Positions 59,551 through 64,000 of a stretch of DNA of 64,000 bases are shown piece by piece. Both the position numbers and the translations under genes were made by a program. Numbering within the stretch: the first letter of the stretch is position 1; every line of letters starts with the position of its first letter. The DNA is from an uncultured Prevotella sp. Its GTDB lineage: Bacteria > Bacteroidota > Bacteroidia > Bacteroidales > Bacteroidaceae. Location: contig CAMPYS010000006.1 of assembly GCA_946998295.1 (NCBI GenBank), positions 1 through 64,000 on the forward strand, read 5' to 3'. The notes under the pieces are model-generated. The model made no database searches, was not told where the DNA came from, and saw only the letters and a list, made by a program, of their open reading frames with translations.

Positions 59551-61472
59551 TGTCTTAATATTTTTTGGGAAGGAGGTGGCATTACTGCTTTATGGCGTAT
59601 ATCATTTTCATCTTTCCTTGCAACAGCCCTAAAAATATCGTTTTTATCTTTTGGTCTTACTTTATCATACCATCTAAAATTAGGTAATTTACTTTTATCA
59701 GCAGGAATTTGGGTTATTGGATATAAGGTTGAATTAAATTTATTAGTCCATATTTTATCAAGCTTCCTATATTCATCAATATACATACGCATTGTATCTG
59801 TCTCTAAATAATTTAATCCTACCAAAGAACTATCTTTTTCGTTTATGGGGTAAAAAATAGCTAATACATTCCCTATAGCTTCTCCTTTTCGAGCTATACC
59901 TTTTATAAAATGAATGCTCATTTTATTAGAAGTTAATTGATTAAAATGTTCTTTATCTTTTAATTGTTCTACTGACAATGCATTACCAAAAACATATGCG
60001 TCACGTATAGTAGAATCATTCATATATGACTTTATTGAATCACCTAAAATTTGTTGATTCTCATGCCAAACTATAGGCTCTTGATATAGTGTCAAACATG
60101 AATCCTTTGTATTGTAAACAAAAAATCCACACACAGATTGAAAATCTGTGCGATAAGTACGTACATTAGATAGACCAAATATTTTGCGATACATTTTAGG
60201 TGTATTAATATTATATGCTTTCATTGTTACAGTATCAGCATGTATGTAAATAGTATCGCCATGTTTGAACTCACGTGCTAATGGGCCTGGAGCTCCTCCG
60301 TATGCAATAGCAGCAGAATCTGTATAATGAATATAATCCCCATTAAATGCATATTTGTTTAAATTATCTACATAATATACTTTACCTTTACCTTCTCCTA
60401 TATGCGTTTTAGAATTATATATTAAATGTTCTCCTGTTATTATACGTTTCTTTTTCCCATCAATAATTTTTACCTTACCATGTCCTTCACTATAACTTGT
60501 TTTAGAATTATATATAACATTATCACCTATTATAGTTCTATCTTCCTTATAATCAATAATCTTAACGTTACCAGTACCTTCACTTAGTCCTGTCTTACTA
60601 TTATAATGTACTTCATCTCCAAAAATACGACGACGATTTACTTTGTCGTATATTTTAACTTTTCCTTGTCCATAAGCTTGACCTGTTCTATTATTATATT
60701 TTATATTTTCGCCTTCAATATCTCTATATCGTGATTTTATTGTAGAGAAACCTACAAGCTCCATATTATCCGATTGACCATTATATGTAGCATCATTAGT
60801 ATGTATAACCTCTCCTCTATTTGTACGTATCACAGACTTACCAACAATATGTAATTGTTCTATCTGTGTATTTCCATGTGCTTCTGGTGTTGTAATTTTA
60901 TATTTGGGTGTACGTATAAAAACATTCCCATAAAAATTAGCATCATGAGAGTCTAAATTATAATCTCCCTCATTTGCTATAATAATTCCACCACGATAAG
61001 TTAATTTACCCCTACCATCAAAATATTTAGCTGTTTTACTATTCATATCATAGTCTAAACTATCACATTTTAAAGAGTTCCATCCTTTTCGCAAATAAAC
61101 TTTTTTACGTGCTTGTATCATTTGGCTATATTCATCATAATAAAGTCTACGACAAGTAAGGTGTGTTCCATCTTTACGTCTTACATCAACATTTCCAAAT
61201 GCTTCAAATGTGTTTTGTTTTTCATTAAGATATGCACTATCACATGATAGCTTCATATCCTTGTAACGTAATCTTACTTTTCCTTTTAATACTTGTATAT
61301 CAGGACGTTCCCCTTGATTATGATATAGTTTATCTGCATGGTCAAGATATATTTTTTTCCCTCTAATTTTATTTACTTGAGCTGATAAACCTAAAGTCAA
61401 AAAGCATAGAACAATTATTAAAAACGTTCTATGCTTATAGGTGTTTTTTATATAAAATAATTTACTTATCAT
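59547..61472 (-). CDS. OstA/LptA-like LPS transport family protein
   Basis: 641 residues with an N-terminal hydrophobic signal-like helix (TFLIIVLCFLTLGLSAQ). Then come many OstA-like beta-strand repeats: KGKVRLRYKDMKLSCDSAYLNEKQNTFEAFGNV, and later a triplicated unit GDNVIYNSKT.YSEGHGKVKIIDGK. The beta-jellyroll fold of this family forms the periplasmic LPS bridge (LptA) or the N-terminal part of LptD. No LptD barrel is apparent. Its start overlaps the SurA-like stop by four bases. It may work with LptB (28423-29238); partner identity is inference. Confidence 0.85.
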   Translation of the reverse strand: MISKLFYIKNTYKHRTFLIIVLCFLTLGLSAQVNKIRGKKIYLDHADKLYHNQGERPDIQVLKGKVRLRYKDMKLSCDSAYLNEKQNTFEAFGNVDVRRKDGTHLTCRRLYYDEYSQMIQARKKVYLRKGWNSLKCDSLDYDMNSKTAKYFDGRGKLTYRGGIIIANEGDYNLDSHDANFYGNVFIRTPKYKITTPEAHGNTQIEQLHIVGKSVIRTNRGEVIHTNDATYNGQSDNMELVGFSTIKSRYRDIEGENIKYNNRTGQAYGQGKVKIYDKVNRRRIFGDEVHYNSKTGLSEGTGNVKIIDYKEDRTIIGDNVIYNSKTSYSEGHGKVKIIDGKKKRIITGEHLIYNSKTHIGEGKGKVYYVDNLNKYAFNGDYIHYTDSAAIAYGGAPGPLAREFKHGDTIYIHADTVTMKAYNINTPKMYRKIFGLSNVRTYRTDFQSVCGFFVYNTKDSCLTLYQEPIVWHENQQILGDSIKSYMNDSTIRDAYVFGNALSVEQLKDKEHFNQLTSNKMSIHFIKGIARKGEAIGNVLAIFYPINEKDSSLVGLNYLETDTMRMYIDEYRKLDKIWTNKFNSTLYPITQIPADKSKLPNFRWYDKVRPKDKNDIFRAVARKDENDIRHKAVMPPPSQKILRH

Positions 61473-62911
61473 TTAAACCAGCCCTGATATTCAAAATCAC
61501 AATCACGATATTCTGGTGACATACGAATATAAGTTTCTTTAACTTTATTTGCTATCCAATTATGAATTATATCTTTACGCCGCTTAATAGTTACAATATC
61601 TTTCATTTTTTGAAAATCTTCAGTAATTGTAGCACGATGCTCATTAATACGATTTTTAAGTTTAATAATAGCACATACTTGTTTTCCCTTATTATTAACT
61701 AATGAAAAAGGAGCTGATATTTCACCAACATTTAATTTTTCAACCACTCGAGCAATTTCTGTCGGCAAGTCCTTCATGGCAAAACGTGATGTTCTACCAG
61801 TTTGAGTAGAATTAATCATTAAACCATTACTATTATGCGTATCTTTATCATCAGAAATGTAACTTACAGCTTCTTCAAAAGAAAATTTTCCTTTTCGTAT
61901 ATCGTTAGCTATAGAATCTAAGCGTAAAAGTGCATCTGTATTAGCTTTTACTGATATCTTTGGTTTTAATAATATATGACGACAGTTTATTCGTTCACCA
62001 CGACGATCTATTAATTGTATAATGTGATAACCAAACTCACTTTCAACTATTTTGGAAACTTTTGTTGGATCAGTTAAATTAAATGCTACTGAAGCAAATG
62101 CAGGATCTAAACTTGCGCGCCCAATATATCCAAGTTCACCTCCCTGACGTGCTGAAACAGGATCTTCTGAATAAAGTCTGGCAAGTGTTGAGAATGATGT
62201 TTCACCTTTATTAATACGCTCTGTATAACTACGGAGTTTGTTTTTTATACGTGCAATTTCCTCTTTATCTACTTTTGGAGTAAGTGTTAGTATTTCAACC
62301 TCTACTGTTGTTGGAATCATTGGTATACTATCAACTGGCAACATTCTAAAGTATTCTCTTACTTCGGCTGGTGATACTTTTACATTACTAACTAAAGACT
62401 CTTGCATACGTTGAACTAACTGGCGATTTCTTAAGTCGGAAAATAAATCTTGTCTTATTTGTGCTATACTTTTGTGTTGATATTCTTCTAATTTTTCTTT
62501 TGAGCCTATTTGTGGTAAAGAAATAAAATAGTTAATCTGCTGTTCTACCTCTTGTGCTACTTCGCTATCTTTAACAGTTATACTATCTAAAGATGCTTGA
62601 TGTAAAAATAGTTTTTGTATTGCTAACTGTTCTAATATAGCACAAGTAGGATTATTAGTCCTCCATTTTACTCCTTCAGCTTCAGATTGTAGACGCATCA
62701 TTTCTACTTCAGATTTCAAAATTGGTTCATCTCCTATTACGCACAATACTCCATCTATCATTTTATCCTGATTGATAGCCTCTGATATAGTAGTATCTTT
62801 TGTAGAAGATACAGGATTATAAAGCGATTTGCCTATTTTAGTAATACCACTTACTGACAAAAAAATACTACTAAGAAATATTATTAATAAGACATATTTA
62901 TTTTTTTTCAT
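61469..62911 (-). CDS. SurA-like periplasmic peptidylprolyl isomerase
   Basis: 480 residues with a signal segment (YVLLIIFLSSIFLSVSG), a SurA N-terminal chaperone domain (GVLCVIGDEPILKSEVEM), and two parvulin domains. The first, at about 200-310, has LARLYSEDPVSARQGGELGYIGR and FGYHIIQLIDRRGE. The second, from about 315, has RHILLKPKIS and is weaker. It helps fold outer-membrane barrels. It overlaps the OstA-like gene by four bases, linking barrel folding with LPS transport. The symbol surA is plausible but not certain, because the next gene upstream is a paralogue. Confidence 0.88.
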   Translation of the reverse strand: MKKNKYVLLIIFLSSIFLSVSGITKIGKSLYNPVSSTKDTTISEAINQDKMIDGVLCVIGDEPILKSEVEMMRLQSEAEGVKWRTNNPTCAILEQLAIQKLFLHQASLDSITVKDSEVAQEVEQQINYFISLPQIGSKEKLEEYQHKSIAQIRQDLFSDLRNRQLVQRMQESLVSNVKVSPAEVREYFRMLPVDSIPMIPTTVEVEILTLTPKVDKEEIARIKNKLRSYTERINKGETSFSTLARLYSEDPVSARQGGELGYIGRASLDPAFASVAFNLTDPTKVSKIVESEFGYHIIQLIDRRGERINCRHILLKPKISVKANTDALLRLDSIANDIRKGKFSFEEAVSYISDDKDTHNSNGLMINSTQTGRTSRFAMKDLPTEIARVVEKLNVGEISAPFSLVNNKGKQVCAIIKLKNRINEHRATITEDFQKMKDIVTIKRRKDIIHNWIANKVKETYIRMSPEYRDCDFEYQGWFK

Positions 62912-62924
62912 TATATATTTATAT

Positions 62925-64000
62925 TTAATGCTTATTTACTGTTGATAGAACCTCTTTATTAATAGTAAACTTATACTTTTTTCTCAGATTTTCTACCCAT
63001 TTTTTTTCCAATTCGTCCTGATAATCAGATATAACTTGTCCTCGTATATCATCAAGCTCTTCAGGCTTCTTTAGTTTTTTACCATATACAGCATCTATTG
63101 GGTATTTTTTTAGTGGTTTTACATCCACTTTCTGCTTAAATATTTCACGGTCTACTAACGGACTATCGCCCTGCTTAAATATACCTTTTTCTACCTTCAC
63201 ACGGATGGTACTATCGTTATTAAATGCAGTACGAAGACGTTCTGCCCAATCTTTAAATGGTACATGTGCTATACATTTCTTTACAGCTTTAATATCTTCT
63301 GGAATCTGAACATGATAAGCAATACCCTTGAAACGTGGCTTTAACCATTTATATTTTTTCTTATTTTTCTTAAAATAAGCAGCAAGACCTTTTTCATCAT
63401 TAGCAGCCTTATCCCAAATCTCTCTACTGCTCATTTCTATAAGCAGTAAACCATCATGATATTCCTGTATAAGATATTTTAAATTTTGGTCTTTCGCTTC
63501 CAACTCTGATAATTTTGCTGTAAGCAGTTTCTCTGGAGTTAATTTTCCTGCAGACTCTTTTACAATTGAGTCTATTTTATTATTTATGATTTGTTCACGT
63601 ATTTTACGTGCATCTATATACTGATATATATTTGTACGTACTGAATCGTATGGTGGAATTTCTTCCTTACCTATCATTTTTATTATATGGTAACCAAAAG
63701 GAGATAAAAATGGTTCACTTATTTCTCCTTTCTTGAGAGAAAATAACTTATCCTCAAACACTTTGACTGTTTGTCCTCGTGTTATAGTAGGTAGTTCACC
63801 ACCATTTTTTGCAGATTTTATATCCTCTGAGTATTTTTTAGCTATACTTGAGAAATCAGCTCCATTCTTTAAGACTGCATAAATAGAGTCTATACGATTT
63901 TTTAAAATAGCTTGTTCTTCTTTACTTGCTCGTTGATTAAGTCTAAGAAGAATATGAGCGCATTTTATTAGTCCTCCATTTGCAATTGTACGTTCTTTTG
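62925..64000 (-). CDS. Parvulin-type peptidylprolyl isomerase, 5' end outside the window
   Basis: The frame is open to the window edge: upstream of the first internal ATG it continues KVFEDKLF back through GGELPTITRGQ, KKYSEDIKSAKNGG and CAHILLRLNQRASKEE, which is a PPIC domain (CAHILLR…FGYHIIKMIG). About 358 residues are visible and the N-terminus is missing. The C-terminal 200 residues are lysine-rich without a second clear PPIC domain. It lies 13 bases before the SurA-like gene, a tandem of isomerases typical of Bacteroidetes envelope clusters. Confidence 0.85.
   Translation of the reverse strand, partial: KERTIANGGLIKCAHILLRLNQRASKEEQAILKNRIDSIYAVLKNGADFSSIAKKYSEDIKSAKNGGELPTITRGQTVKVFEDKLFSLKKGEISEPFLSPFGYHIIKMIGKEEIPPYDSVRTNIYQYIDARKIREQIINNKIDSIVKESAGKLTPEKLLTAKLSELEAKDQNLKYLIQEYHDGLLLIEMSSREIWDKAANDEKGLAAYFKKNKKKYKWLKPRFKGIAYHVQIPEDIKAVKKCIAHVPFKDWAERLRTAFNNDSTIRVKVEKGIFKQGDSPLVDREIFKQKVDVKPLKKYPIDAVYGKKLKKPEELDDIRGQVISDYQDELEKKWVENLRKKYKFTINKEVLSTVNKH

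Noticed and set aside
1..64000. tRNA, rRNA or common riboswitch genes
   Set aside because: I looked for T-loop GGTTCGAATCC-like sequences and conserved riboswitch cores in the gaps and found none convincing. A covariance-model scan would settle it.

Overview
The window is AT-rich (coding regions roughly 30-35 % GC by eye) and looks like a chromosomal segment of an anaerobic Bacteroidales bacterium, probably Prevotella-like. Supporting evidence: many genes are preceded by the Bacteroidetes -7 box TAnnTTTG and few have a Shine-Dalgarno sequence; there is a FrdCAB fumarate reductase of the Bacteroides type, an LRR protein with a type IX secretion tail, OmpA-like, OstA-like and SurA-like envelope genes in the order usual for the phylum, and an IS982 element. 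The species cannot be named from the sequence alone.

Layout. 1-3150 is a decayed mobile zone: an IS982 3' fragment, a frameshifted acyltransferase, half of a DASS-type permease with a frameshift, and an internally deleted IS982 copy in the opposite orientation. 3381-9853 holds fumC, a YitT-type membrane protein, ruvB-coaD-ybeY and a SAM methyltransferase. 10062-12953 encodes a large membrane one-component regulator (beta-propeller, YYY domain, LuxR-type HTH), followed by a YfcE-like phosphoesterase. 13587-17088 is frdCAB. 17576-27766 is informational and metabolic: mnmG, apt, a near-perfect parS site, uvrC-dtd-pyrophosphohydrolase-deoC, a polyprenyl synthase and polA. 28423-32502 carries lptB, mlaE-mlaF and a C69 dipeptidase. 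32832-40989 carries GDP-fucose synthase, purB, a pseudouridine synthase with a long disordered N-terminus, asnS and two glycosyltransferases. 40991-47957 has two divergent operons, nadK-ABC exporter-thioredoxin/TonB fusion and DJ-1-ispD-recG. 48221-55833 holds an M23/LysM peptidase, a ThiD-AraC fusion regulator, an HU-like gene and a BspA-like LRR gene of foreign composition among repeats, and pdxST. 56051-64000 is an outer-membrane block: ompA, mutL, a small membrane protein, an OstA/LptA-like protein and two parvulin-type isomerases.

How the genes fit together. Fumarase and FrdCAB are consecutive steps of reductive succinate formation, and the polyprenyl synthase probably supplies the menaquinone tail for FrdC. 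LptB, OstA-like, SurA-like, MlaEF and OmpA serve outer-membrane assembly; Fcl and the two glycosyltransferases serve surface glycans. UvrC, RuvB, RecG, PolA and MutL are repair proteins. The most unusual items are: the ThiD-AraC fusion, whose kinase active site is degraded and whose predicted promoter is bracketed by a perfect 13-bp inverted repeat; a roughly 310-bp intergenic element present twice, each time between convergent genes; a roughly 134-bp repeat family flanking the LRR gene; the parS site; and a palindrome on the predicted pdxS promoter. No tRNA, rRNA or CRISPR array was seen.
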